Positions 1 through 6,703 of a stretch of DNA of 11,259 bases are shown piece after piece; position 1 is the first letter of the stretch, and each line of letters starts with the position of its first letter. Source of the DNA: JBAZKV01 sp964443545. Its GTDB lineage: Bacteria; Margulisbacteria; WOR-1; JAKLHX01; JBAZKV01. The position numbers and the translations under genes are program-made. Location: contig CAYUCV010000034.1 of NCBI GenBank assembly GCA_964443545.1, positions 1 to 11,259 of the forward strand. The letters run 5' to 3'. A model generated the notes under the pieces. The model searched no databases. It had not been told where the DNA came from and saw only the letters and a program-made list of their open reading frames with translations.

Positions 1-615
1 GGGGCTCTCCCTATTGATGTGAACAAATTGAATGTTGATCTGCTTTCGATATCCGCGCACAAATTGTACGGGCCAAAAGGTGTTGGTGCCCTGTACATTA
101 GAAAAGGCACAAAAATGGTCCCGTTCATGCACGGAGGCGGACAGGAAAAGAACCGCAGAGGTTCTACAGAAAATGTCCCCGGAATAGTCGGCTTTGGAAA
201 AGCCGCGGAGCTGGCAATAGCTGAAATGTCGCAAAGAACAGGGCATCTTATCCCTTTAAGAGACAAATTGATCAAAGGGCTTTCAAAGATAGACCATATC
301 TATTTCAACGGGCACCCGGACAAACGGCTGCCCAATAATGTAAGTTTTTGTTTTGAATATGTCGAGGGAGAATCTATGCTGCTTAATCTTGACATGGAAG
401 GCATTGCCGCCTCGACCGGCTCGGCGTGTTCTTCGGCAACTCTTGAGCCGTCGCACGTCCTCTTGGCGATAGGCCGCCCGCATGAGATTGCACATGGGTC
501 TATTAGATTTACATTGGGAAGATTAACAACAGCAGAAGATGTCGATTATGTATTGGATGTTTTTCCGAAGATCGTCGCAAAATTAAGAAAAATGTCCCCA
601 TTGTACAAGGGATAA
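1..615 (+). CDS. iscS: Cysteine desulfurase, IscS/NifS family (5' partial)
   Basis: PLP-dependent enzyme that removes sulfur from L-cysteine as an enzyme-bound persulfide, feeding Fe-S cluster assembly and tRNA thiolation in the cytoplasm. The reading frame is open from base 1, so the start lies outside the window; 204 residues are visible. The PLP lysine is in SAHKLYGPKG (visible residue 21) and the catalytic cysteine in STGSACSSATLEPSH (residue 143). Their spacing of 122 residues equals that in E. coli IscS (K206 and C328), which implies that about 185 N-terminal residues are missing. The tail after the catalytic Cys is 61 residues, shorter than the roughly 76 of E. coli IscS, as in many NifS-like and Gram-positive enzymes. 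An iscU-type scaffold and mnmA follow, both expected sulfur acceptors. An internal GTG at 19 is not a plausible start because conserved sequence continues upstream. The family is certain; the choice between the iscS and nifS names is not. Confidence 0.95.
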   Translation, partial: GALPIDVNKLNVDLLSISAHKLYGPKGVGALYIRKGTKMVPFMHGGGQEKNRRGSTENVPGIVGFGKAAELAIAEMSQRTGHLIPLRDKLIKGLSKIDHIYFNGHPDKRLPNNVSFCFEYVEGESMLLNLDMEGIAASTGSACSSATLEPSHVLLAIGRPHEIAHGSIRFTLGRLTTAEDVDYVLDVFPKIVAKLRKMSPLYKG

Positions 616-624
616 TTGTTGTAG

Positions 625-652
625 GGGCGCATCGCGATGCGCCCGTCCGGAC
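625..652. repeat. Perfect 20-bp palindrome followed by an 8-bp palindrome
   Basis: Bases 625-644 form a perfect inverted repeat, GGGCGCATCG followed by its exact complement, and are directly followed by the palindrome GTCCGGAC at 645-652. The element begins just after GTAG and lies in the 65-nt gap between the desulfurase stop and the iscU start. It is more GC-rich than its surroundings. No T-run follows, so it does not look like an intrinsic terminator. It resembles the short GTAGGGGCG...CGCCC interspersed palindromes seen in many environmental bacterial genomes; this is from memory and unverified. In RNA it would form a stable hairpin that could protect or punctuate the operon mRNA. Confidence 0.8.
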
Positions 653-680
653 GCAGAAATAAAATAGGGAGGTTTTGATT

Positions 681-1103
681 ATGCCAAGTTATTCGGAAAA
701 AGTGATGGACCATTTTAAGAACCCGAGAAATGTCGGGGTAATTGAGGGGGCCGACGGAATAGGGCATGTGGGCAACCCCGTCTGCGGGGATATCATGGAA
801 CTGTATATAAAGGTTAAAGATAATGTCATTCAGGACGCCAAGTTCAAGACCTTTGGCTGTGGGGCGGCGATCGCGACGAGTTCCATAATGACCGAACTTG
901 TAAAGGGAAAGTCGATCGAGGATGCCTTAAACATATCAAACAAGGCCGTGGTGGACGCCCTTGGGGGGCTTCCTCCGGTAAAACTTCATTGCTCAGTCCT
1001 TGCCGAGGAAGCGTTCAAATCGGCCGTGGATGATTATCTTAAAAAAACCACAGGAAAGGGCCTTCCCGGTTTCAAACCGCATGATGACCACCCGCCGGCA
1101 TAA
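681..1103 (+). CDS. iscU: Fe-S cluster assembly scaffold, IscU/NifU-N type
   Basis: Scaffold protein on which Fe-S clusters are built with sulfur from the cysteine desulfurase, then passed to apoproteins. The 140-residue product has all the cluster and zinc ligands of the family: C35 and D37 in NPVCGD, C60 in FGCGAAIATSS, and H103-C104 in LPPVKLHCSVLAEEA. These match C37, D39, C63, H105 and C106 of E. coli IscU, and the KLHCS context is IscU-like rather than SufU-like. A short tail rich in Gly, Pro and His follows. The ATG at 681 is chosen because AGGGAGGT (666-673) sits 7 nt upstream; an in-frame TTG at 675 would be too close to that site. The 3' end overlaps mnmA by 23 nt, suggesting coupled translation. 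Confidence 0.93.
   Translation: MPSYSEKVMDHFKNPRNVGVIEGADGIGHVGNPVCGDIMELYIKVKDNVIQDAKFKTFGCGAAIATSSIMTELVKGKSIEDALNISNKAVVDALGGLPPVKLHCSVLAEEAFKSAVDDYLKKTTGKGLPGFKPHDDHPPA
1052..1080 (+). promoter_or_regulatory. Possible hairpin-bridged ribosome site for mnmA
   Basis: AGGAAAGGG at 1052-1060 is a Shine-Dalgarno-like purine stretch, but it lies 20 nt from the mnmA ATG at 1081. Between them, CGGTT (1067-1071) and AACCG (1075-1079) can pair around the loop TCA. If this hairpin folds, the effective spacing falls to about 7 nt. The whole stretch lies inside iscU codons, so it may be coincidental; termination of iscU translation 20 nt past the mnmA start could also supply ribosomes. Confidence 0.35.
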
Positions 1104-2163
1104 AAAAGTCCTTGCCGCAATGAGCGGCGGGGTTGATTCCTCCGTAGCTGCAGCTCTTCTAAAAAAGAAGGGTTATGATGTTATCGGGATAACCATGCAA
1201 ATCTGGCCTTCAAAGTCAGAACATTTTGGCGGTTGTTGCGGAATCTCTGCCATTGAAGACGCAAAAAAAGCGGCAAAAACATTAAAGATCCCCCACTATG
1301 TCCTGAATTTCAGGGAGGAATTCAAAAAAGCGGTTGTCGATGACTTTATATCCGAGTACCGCCGCGGCAGGACCCCTAATCCCTGCGTTATTTGCAATCA
1401 AAAAATTAAATTCGACCTGCTGATCAAAAAAGCTGACGAGCTGGGCGCGGATTATGTGGCGACCGGTCATTATGCTTCGATCATAAAGAACGGAAAAAAG
1501 TTTGAGCTCAAAAAGGGCTCTGACAAAAAAAAGGACCAGTCCTATTTTCTATATTCGATGGAAAAGGGGGCGCTTCCAAGAGTGCTATTTCCCGTCGGGG
1601 ATACGACCAAGACAAAGACCCGGCAGATCGCAAAACAGCTCGGCCTTTTTGTCCACGATAAAAAGGACAGCCAGGAAATTTGTTTTATTGAAGATAATAA
1701 TTACGGGCGCTTTTTGTCCGATAATATCCCCGGCGCCATTTCTCCCGGCCCAATATACAATACCGAAGGCGTGAGGGTCGGGATGCACAAAGGGATAATA
1801 TTTTACACGATTGGGCAGCGAAAGGGCCTGGGCATACAGTTCGGGAAGCCTTGCTATGTTCTGCATATTGACCCGGACTCTAATTCCATCGTTGTGGGCG
1901 AGGAAAAATATCTGCTGGGCAAAGAGCTCATCGCTGACAATGTAAAATGGCTCTCTATCCCCGACCCAAAAGGAGATCTGCAGGTCAAAGCTAAGATCAG
2001 GTACAACAGCGAAGAAACCCCGGCAAAAGTACTGCCGCTGCCAAATGATGAGTGCAGGGTCGTTTTTTCGTCCCCCGTAAAAGCCATCACCCCCGGCCAG
2101 TCCGTTGTGTTCTACAAGAACAACACCGTGCTCGGCGGAGCTATAATAAAGGAAAGAAGATGA
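1081..2163 (+). CDS. mnmA: tRNA-specific 2-thiouridylase MnmA
   Basis: Thiolates U34 of the tRNAs for Lys, Glu and Gln: it adenylates the uridine with ATP, then transfers persulfide sulfur. The 360-residue length is typical. The PP-loop SGGVDSS is at residues 15-21. The first catalytic Cys is in NPCVICNQKIKF (C105, like E. coli C102) and the second in KKDSQEICFIE (C201, like C199). ATGHYA (128-132 region), DQSYFLY and GQRKGLGI are further family motifs. The frame is open further upstream, but MnmA proteins begin shortly before KKVLAAMSGGVDSS, so ATG 1081 (or the adjacent ATG 1084) is the start; ATG 1120 would remove conserved residues. The start lies inside iscU. A Shine-Dalgarno-like stretch is far upstream, with a small hairpin between it and the start. 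The last bases overlap the nadA start as ATGA. Confidence 0.95.
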   Translation: MMTTRRHKKVLAAMSGGVDSSVAAALLKKKGYDVIGITMQIWPSKSEHFGGCCGISAIEDAKKAAKTLKIPHYVLNFREEFKKAVVDDFISEYRRGRTPNPCVICNQKIKFDLLIKKADELGADYVATGHYASIIKNGKKFELKKGSDKKKDQSYFLYSMEKGALPRVLFPVGDTTKTKTRQIAKQLGLFVHDKKDSQEICFIEDNNYGRFLSDNIPGAISPGPIYNTEGVRVGMHKGIIFYTIGQRKGLGIQFGKPCYVLHIDPDSNSIVVGEEKYLLGKELIADNVKWLSIPDPKGDLQVKAKIRYNSEETPAKVLPLPNDECRVVFSSPVKAITPGQSVVFYKNNTVLGGAIIKERR

Positions 2164-3065
2164 TCTCAAAGATATTGGGCCTCAAGAAAAAAAAGAACGC
2201 CGTTATCCTTGCGCACAACTATCAGCTGCCCGAGGTCCAGGACATCGCAGATTTTGTGGGCGATTCTCTTGGGTTGAGCATTGAAGCGTCAAAGACAAAG
2301 GCGGATATCATAGTATTTTGCGGGGTTCATTTTATGGCAGAGACCGCCAAGCTCCTTAATCCGGCAAAAAAGGTCCTGATGCCGGAACCGCTTGCCGGGT
2401 GTCCTATGGCCAATATGGCAAATGCAGCGGCTCTTAAGGCTGCGGCACTGAAGCATCCAAAAGCAAAGATAGTCTGCTACATAAATTCGACGGCGGAAGT
2501 AAAGGCGCTGTCCGACATCTGCTGCACCTCCGGAAATGCGGTCGAAGTTGTGCGTTCACTGAAGAATGAGGAAGTGCTTTTTGTCCCCGACCAGTATCTT
2601 GGCAGCTGGGTCGAGGAAAAATTGGGCACAAAATTGGTGCTTTGGCCCGGGTTCTGCAATATTCATGTAAAAATACTGCCGGAGCATATAAAGGAGGCCA
2701 AGAGGAGGCATCCCGAAGCACTTGTAATGTGTCATCCCGAATGCACTCCGGGAGTAAGAATGCTGGCAGATAAAGTCGCGAGCACATCGGGGATGATAGA
2801 ATATCCCGGAGCTGTGCCCCGGACGGCCTCGTTCATCATTGCAACAGAAGTCGGCATCCTTCATCAGCTCAAGAAAAAATATCCCGGCACAAACTTCTAC
2901 CCTGCCTACGACGGCGCGCTCTGCCCCAATATGAAGCTGACAACGCTTGAAAAGGTCCTTTGGTGCCTTGAGGAAGAAAACGGAAATATCGATGTGGGAA
3001 CAGAAATAGCAAAAAAAGCCGTCGTTTGTATCAGAAAAATGCTTGAACTTGGCGATAGGGCTTAG
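2160..3065 (+). CDS. nadA: Quinolinate synthase NadA
   Basis: [4Fe-4S] enzyme that condenses iminoaspartate with dihydroxyacetone phosphate to quinolinate, the second step of de novo NAD synthesis from aspartate. The 301-residue length fits the short NadA class of Thermotoga and Pyrococcus. Visible motifs are LAHNYQ (18-22 region), VGDSLGLS, CGVHFMAETAK (54-64), WPGFCNIHV (162-170), CHPEC, STSGM and YDGALCPNMK. By spacing, the three cluster ligands are most likely C81 (AGCPMAN), C166 and C255, close to the C83, C170 and C256 pattern known in the family. The start is ATG 2160, overlapping the mnmA stop as ATGA, with AAAGGA about 6 nt upstream. The longer upstream frame only reads through mnmA. 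nadB and nadC are not in the window. Its place in a sulfur-mobilising operon fits its need for a cluster. Confidence 0.96.
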   Translation: MISKILGLKKKKNAVILAHNYQLPEVQDIADFVGDSLGLSIEASKTKADIIVFCGVHFMAETAKLLNPAKKVLMPEPLAGCPMANMANAAALKAAALKHPKAKIVCYINSTAEVKALSDICCTSGNAVEVVRSLKNEEVLFVPDQYLGSWVEEKLGTKLVLWPGFCNIHVKILPEHIKEAKRRHPEALVMCHPECTPGVRMLADKVASTSGMIEYPGAVPRTASFIIATEVGILHQLKKKYPGTNFYPAYDGALCPNMKLTTLEKVLWCLEEENGNIDVGTEIAKKAVVCIRKMLELGDRA

Positions 3066-3078
3066 CCTTTATTTTTTT
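3057..3078 (+). terminator. Weak candidate intrinsic terminator at the end of nadA
   Basis: AGGGC (3057-3061) can pair with GCCTT (3065-3069, including one G-U pair) around the 3-nt loop TTA. Seven T follow at 3072-3078 after TTTA. The stem is short, so termination may be inefficient. The site spans the nadA stop codon and encodes the lysine-rich end of the opposing vanZ-like gene. There is no intergenic room for a larger terminator. Confidence 0.35.
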
Positions 3079-3478
3079 CTGCCCTCCTTTTGAAATAGTA
3101 CACTACCGCCACGGCCAGACAGGCCGCAGCCAGGTTTGTGAACGGATCTATGAGCGAAGAGCCCCTGCCCTGAACAAATGCCTGGTGAAGTTCGTCCGTA
3201 AGACCGTAGATATATGTCAGCATCACCGTATAAGCTGCTTTCCATTTGAAAGGGATCTCCGCAGTATTTGCTATGGCATAGTAGATAAGGCTGGCAAGGA
3301 CAAAATATTCTATTATGTGGGTAAACTTTATGTCCATCAGCTGGGGAGCCATTCTGGCGGCTTCGGGCGGCGGTGCCGAGGACAGATAATATATCAGCGA
3401 CATATAAAGAACTGCCGGCAGCCAGTATAAAAACCTGTTAATTGCCCTGTATATCCCTTTTTGAAAGCGGTTTTTCAA
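3062..3478 (-). CDS. VanZ-like family integral membrane protein
   Basis: Small 138-residue membrane protein with about four hydrophobic segments, near residues 16-34, 53-71, 79-94 and 113-130. It has the family's polar signature: K51 and H54 before the second segment, TDELHQAFVQGR (94-105), then S107-S108, D111 and N115. The namesake VanZ gives low-level teicoplanin resistance, but most family members have no known function, so resistance should not be inferred. The start is taken as TTG 3478 because GAGGGG (3486-3491) is 7 nt upstream; this start lies inside the GerMN gene, an overlap of 41 nt. The next Met (residue 26) would cut into the first membrane segment. Its stop overlaps the nadA stop from the other strand. 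It is the last gene of the dnaA-side gene string. Confidence 0.85.
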   Translation of the reverse strand: MKNRFQKGIYRAINRFLYWLPAVLYMSLIYYLSSAPPPEAARMAPQLMDIKFTHIIEYFVLASLIYYAIANTAEIPFKWKAAYTVMLTYIYGLTDELHQAFVQGRGSSLIDPFTNLAAACLAVAVVYYFKRRAEKNKG

Positions 3479-3935
3479 TTACAAACCCCTCGCTGCCAAG
3501 AGCAGGCCCCTCTTTTCCGGAGATCAAAAGCTTGACGCTGCCTATTCCTTTTATATTGCTAAAGGTTAACACTATCTGAGAAAGAAGAGCCTGGACCCTG
3601 GCGGTGCCGCCCCCGTACTGACCAAGTTCTCTGGAAAAATCTATCGTTAATATTCCCGAGTCTTTTGAGACTATCCTGCCTTTGGTCCCCGGAGGGATCT
3701 CTGTAAAATAGCCTTCGGTCCTTTCCTGTGCGCTTGGCCCCCTTAAAAGGCTTTCAAGCGCCTGTTCTTCGGGGAGTTTGTCTGCGGGAAGCGCCCGCTC
3801 AACAGGAAGTATCTGCCCGTTCTTAGGAAAAAACACCGATATTATTCCGGGCTGCTCTTCTTTTCTGTCGGCTGCCCAAAAGCCCAGCAGAATTATCGCC
3901 GTTATCAGCAAAAGGAAGTAAATGAGTTTTCTCAT
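3438..3935 (-). CDS. GerMN-domain protein with an N-terminal membrane anchor
   Basis: 165-residue protein with a hydrophobic N-terminal segment (residues 4-20) and no lipobox Cys, so it is probably a membrane-anchored protein facing outward. Residues about 57-160 match the GerMN domain: ALESLLRGPS, IPPGTKG, GILTIDFSREL, a GGGTAR turn, then QIVLTFSNIKGIGSVKLLI and a final EGFVIEKPLSKRD. The domain is named after spore germination protein GerM of Bacillus but is widespread in non-sporulating bacteria; no enzymatic activity is established, and a role at the cell envelope is likely. ATG 3935 overlaps the gyrA stop as ATGA, so translation is probably coupled to gyrA. The Shine-Dalgarno is weak (GGAG about 10 nt upstream), which fits coupling. 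The presence of the domain does not show that the organism sporulates. Confidence 0.88.
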   Translation of the reverse strand: MRKLIYFLLLITAIILLGFWAADRKEEQPGIISVFFPKNGQILPVERALPADKLPEEQALESLLRGPSAQERTEGYFTEIPPGTKGRIVSKDSGILTIDFSRELGQYGGGTARVQALLSQIVLTFSNIKGIGSVKLLISGKEGPALGSEGFVIEKPLSKRDIQGN

Positions 3936-6667
3936 TTCTTCTGCGCTCCTTTATTTTTTCTTGCCTTTTTTTCTTTTTGTTCTTTTGCTTTGGTGCCTTT
4001 TTCCTGTGCTTGTTCTTTTTGCTCTTCTATATCCTCCTGCTTTATGACCCTTGCCACATCAACCACTTTGTCCTTTTCGTCCAGCCTTTGAACCCTCACT
4101 CCGGTTGCGCCCCTGCCCTGACAGGCTATGGCATCCGTTTTCTGGCGGCTTAAGGTCCCGCTCTTTGTCATAATAAGGATCTCATCCCCAGGCTTAACAA
4201 TAAGAAGCCTCGTGACCGAGTCCTCTTTGCGCAGCTTTATCAGTTTGATCCCTTTGCCTCCCCTTTTCTGGGTCCTGAAGTGTTTTTCAAGGCATCTTTT
4301 CCCAAACCCGTTCTCCGTAATGGCAAGCAGGCTTGAGCTCTCCTCGATGTCCCCCATTGATACTATGCTGTCACCCTTTGCGAGGTTCATGCCTCTTACC
4401 CCGGCCGCGGAGCGGCCCATAGGCCTAACATCCTTTTCTTTGAACCTGATAGCCTTACCCTGAATGGTGGCAAGCACTATCTGACTGGCCCCCTCTGTCT
4501 CTTTGACCCATTTAAGCTGGTCCTTATCCTTGAGCCCTATGGCAATGATCCCGCTTCTTCTGATGTTGGAAAAATCTTCCAGAGGGGTCTTTTTGACCAC
4601 CCCATGTTCGGTAGCCATCATAAGGAAGGACTTCTTTTCGAAGTTCTTTATGGGAATAGCGGCGGTCACCGTTTCGCCGTCTGAGAGTTGCAAAAAGTTG
4701 ACTACCGACTGCCCCTTCCCTACCCTGCTTGACTCCGGGATCTCATATCCTTTTATCTTGTACACTTTCCCGAGGTTAGTGAAGAAAAGTATATGGTCCT
4801 TGGTGGAAGCGACAAAGAGCTTGTCGATCTCGTCCTCTTCTCTTGTTGTCATGCCGGACACTCCCCTGCCGCCCCTGTTCTGGCTGCGGAAGGTGGTAAT
4901 GGGCATTCTCTTTATGAAGCCGTCCCTGGTTATAGGGATGGCTATCTCGGCGTCGACTATAAGGTCCTCTATGTTTATCCCCTCAGCGGCTTCCCCCAGA
5001 GAAGTCCTTCTGTCGTCGCCGAATTTGTCGGACATCTCTTTGAGCTCTTTCTTGATGATGTCAAGGATCTTCTTTTTGCTGGCAAGGATCGCCTTGAGCT
5101 CGGCTATCAGCTTGAGCAGGGCCTTATATTCTTCCTGGATCTTCGTCCTTTCGAGCTGGGTCAGTTTTTGCAGCCTCATGTCAAGTATCGCCTGGGCCTG
5201 TATCTGTGTAAGGGAGAATTTCTTTTTTAATCCCTCCCTTGCCTCGTCCACCGATTTTGACGCCCGGATAAGTTTGATCACCGCATCAAGGTTGTCCAGG
5301 CATATTATTAGGCCTTCCAGGATGTGGGCTTCTGCCTCGGCTTTTTTCAGTTCAAATTTGGTCCTGCGGGCCACCACTTCTTCCCGGTGTTTGATATATT
5401 CGGAAAGCATTTCTTTAAGGTTCAGGACCCTGGGCTCTCCGTCCACAAGCGCTACCGAATTGATGCCGAAGGTGGTCTGCATGTTCGTGTGTTTGTAGAG
5501 CTGGTTGATTATTATCTCTTTGCTGGCATCCCTCTTGAGTTCAATATAGACCCTGATCCCGTTCCTATCGGACTCATCCCTGAGATCGGAAATGCCCTGC
5601 AGTTTCTTTTCCTTAACAAGATTGGCTATTTCTTCCACCAGCAGTGCTTTGTTGACCTGGTAAGGCAGCTCGTTTATTATGATGGCCTCTTTGCCGCTTT
5701 TTAGCTCCTCAAAGCTTACCTTGGCCCTCAGCGTAAGGATCCCTCTGCCCGTTTCGTAAGCATCCTTGATCCCCGAGGCCCCGCAGATTATTCCTCCTGT
5801 GGGAAAATCCGGGCCTTTGATGTCTTTTATCAGCTCTCCTACCTGGGTTTCCGGATCATCTATTAGCCTGATGGCCCCGGCAACAACTTCGCGCAGATTA
5901 TGAGGAGGTATGTTGGTGGCCATTCCAACCGCTATTCCGGACGAGCCGTTTATGAGAAGGTTTGGAACTTTCGAAGGAAGCACTTTGGGTTCTTCCAGAG
6001 ATTCATCAAAGTTGGGCATAAAGTCCACGGTCTCTTTTTCGAGGTCGCTTAGCATCTCCGTCGCCATCGGGGAAAGCCTAGTCTCTGTATACCTCATTGC
6101 CGCCGCAGAATCCCCGTCGATCGAGCCGTAGTTTCCCTGTCCGTCAACGAGCATGTATCTAAGAGAAAAGTCCTGCGCCATCCTGACCATTGCATCATAA
6201 ACGGCGGAGTCTCCGTGGGGATGGTATTTACCCAGAACTTCACCAACCACTCTGGCCGACTTTTTGTGCGGCTTGTTATGTGCCAGGCCGAGCCCGTCCA
6301 TCGCAAAGAGGATCCTTCTGTGGACCGGTTTTAAGCCGTCGCGGACATCTGGAAGCGCCCTTCCCACGATAACGCTCATGGCGTAATCTATGTAGGAGGA
6401 CTTCATCTCGTTCTCAACGGTTATGTTGTCCGGTCTTGCGGGAGCCTGAGGGGGCGCCCCTTGTGCAGCGGCCGATACTTCTTCCTTAACCTCTTCGACA
6501 GGATTTGCCTGTTTGGAGCTCTTTTTTGCTTTGCCGCTTTTTGCCTTCACTTCCGAAGCCTTCTTTTCGGGTCTGATTTTTTCTTTTGACGGTTTTGGCG
6601 CATTTGGGGCCTTTTCGCTGCCGATCGAAGAAAAGTCTATTTCCTGTAAGAACTCATCGTCTCCCAA
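3932..6667 (-). CDS. gyrA: DNA gyrase subunit A, with N-terminal extension
   Basis: Breakage-reunion subunit of DNA gyrase, acting with GyrB to introduce negative supercoils. The core begins near residue 86 (EMKSSYIDYAMSVIVGRALP). The active-site Tyr is Y193 in AAMRYTETR. The quinolone pocket HGDSAVYD has S154 and D158, the residues of the sensitive form (E. coli S83 and D87). IAVGMATNIPPHN follows at about 245-257. A six-bladed C-terminal domain starts near residue 575, with a GyrA-box variant QNRGGRG at 596-602 and a second, QKRGGKG, at 800-806. Length is 911 residues against 875 in E. coli. About 71 extra N-terminal residues are rich in Lys, Ala, Pro and Glu, and the C-terminal tail (about 878-911) is Lys- and Glu-rich. 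The start is TTG 6667, with AAGGGAG (6675-6681) 7 nt upstream; there is no usable start codon just before the core. It follows gyrB after 42 nt. The GyrA-box and the adjacent gyrB favour gyrase over topoisomerase IV. Confidence 0.97.
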   Translation of the reverse strand: MGDDEFLQEIDFSSIGSEKAPNAPKPSKEKIRPEKKASEVKAKSGKAKKSSKQANPVEEVKEEVSAAAQGAPPQAPARPDNITVENEMKSSYIDYAMSVIVGRALPDVRDGLKPVHRRILFAMDGLGLAHNKPHKKSARVVGEVLGKYHPHGDSAVYDAMVRMAQDFSLRYMLVDGQGNYGSIDGDSAAAMRYTETRLSPMATEMLSDLEKETVDFMPNFDESLEEPKVLPSKVPNLLINGSSGIAVGMATNIPPHNLREVVAGAIRLIDDPETQVGELIKDIKGPDFPTGGIICGASGIKDAYETGRGILTLRAKVSFEELKSGKEAIIINELPYQVNKALLVEEIANLVKEKKLQGISDLRDESDRNGIRVYIELKRDASKEIIINQLYKHTNMQTTFGINSVALVDGEPRVLNLKEMLSEYIKHREEVVARRTKFELKKAEAEAHILEGLIICLDNLDAVIKLIRASKSVDEAREGLKKKFSLTQIQAQAILDMRLQKLTQLERTKIQEEYKALLKLIAELKAILASKKKILDIIKKELKEMSDKFGDDRRTSLGEAAEGINIEDLIVDAEIAIPITRDGFIKRMPITTFRSQNRGGRGVSGMTTREEDEIDKLFVASTKDHILFFTNLGKVYKIKGYEIPESSRVGKGQSVVNFLQLSDGETVTAAIPIKNFEKKSFLMMATEHGVVKKTPLEDFSNIRRSGIIAIGLKDKDQLKWVKETEGASQIVLATIQGKAIRFKEKDVRPMGRSAAGVRGMNLAKGDSIVSMGDIEESSSLLAITENGFGKRCLEKHFRTQKRGGKGIKLIKLRKEDSVTRLLIVKPGDEILIMTKSGTLSRQKTDAIACQGRGATGVRVQRLDEKDKVVDVARVIKQEDIEEQKEQAQEKGTKAKEQKEKKARKNKGAQKK

Positions 6668-6703
6668 TTGCTTTCTCCCTTCACCTTATGCTTTTCCGCT
6701 TTT

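Noticed and set aside
625..652. Palindromes as an intrinsic terminator for the desulfurase gene
   Set aside because: No T-run follows the stem on either side, and the next gene is functionally linked and close.
675..680. TTG 675 as the start of iscU
   Set aside because: It lies 2 nt from the end of the ribosome site AGGGAGGT; ATG 681 has correct spacing and matches the family N-terminus.
1585..2169. 194-codon open frame on the minus strand, opposite mnmA
   Set aside because: mnmA is intact with all its motifs on the other strand; this frame has no recognisable domain and no convincing ribosome site.
3062..3478. Glycopeptide resistance gene (vanZ)
   Set aside because: Only the broad VanZ-like family is supported; no other van genes are present and most members have no known resistance role.
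4503..5498. 331-codon open frame on the plus strand, opposite gyrA
   Set aside because: It lies fully inside the well-supported gyrA gene, has a Ser/Leu-rich composition typical of the complement of a coding frame, and shows no family motif.
6180..6220. Quinolone resistance change in GyrA
   Set aside because: The key residues are the sensitive-type Ser and Asp in HGDSAVYD.
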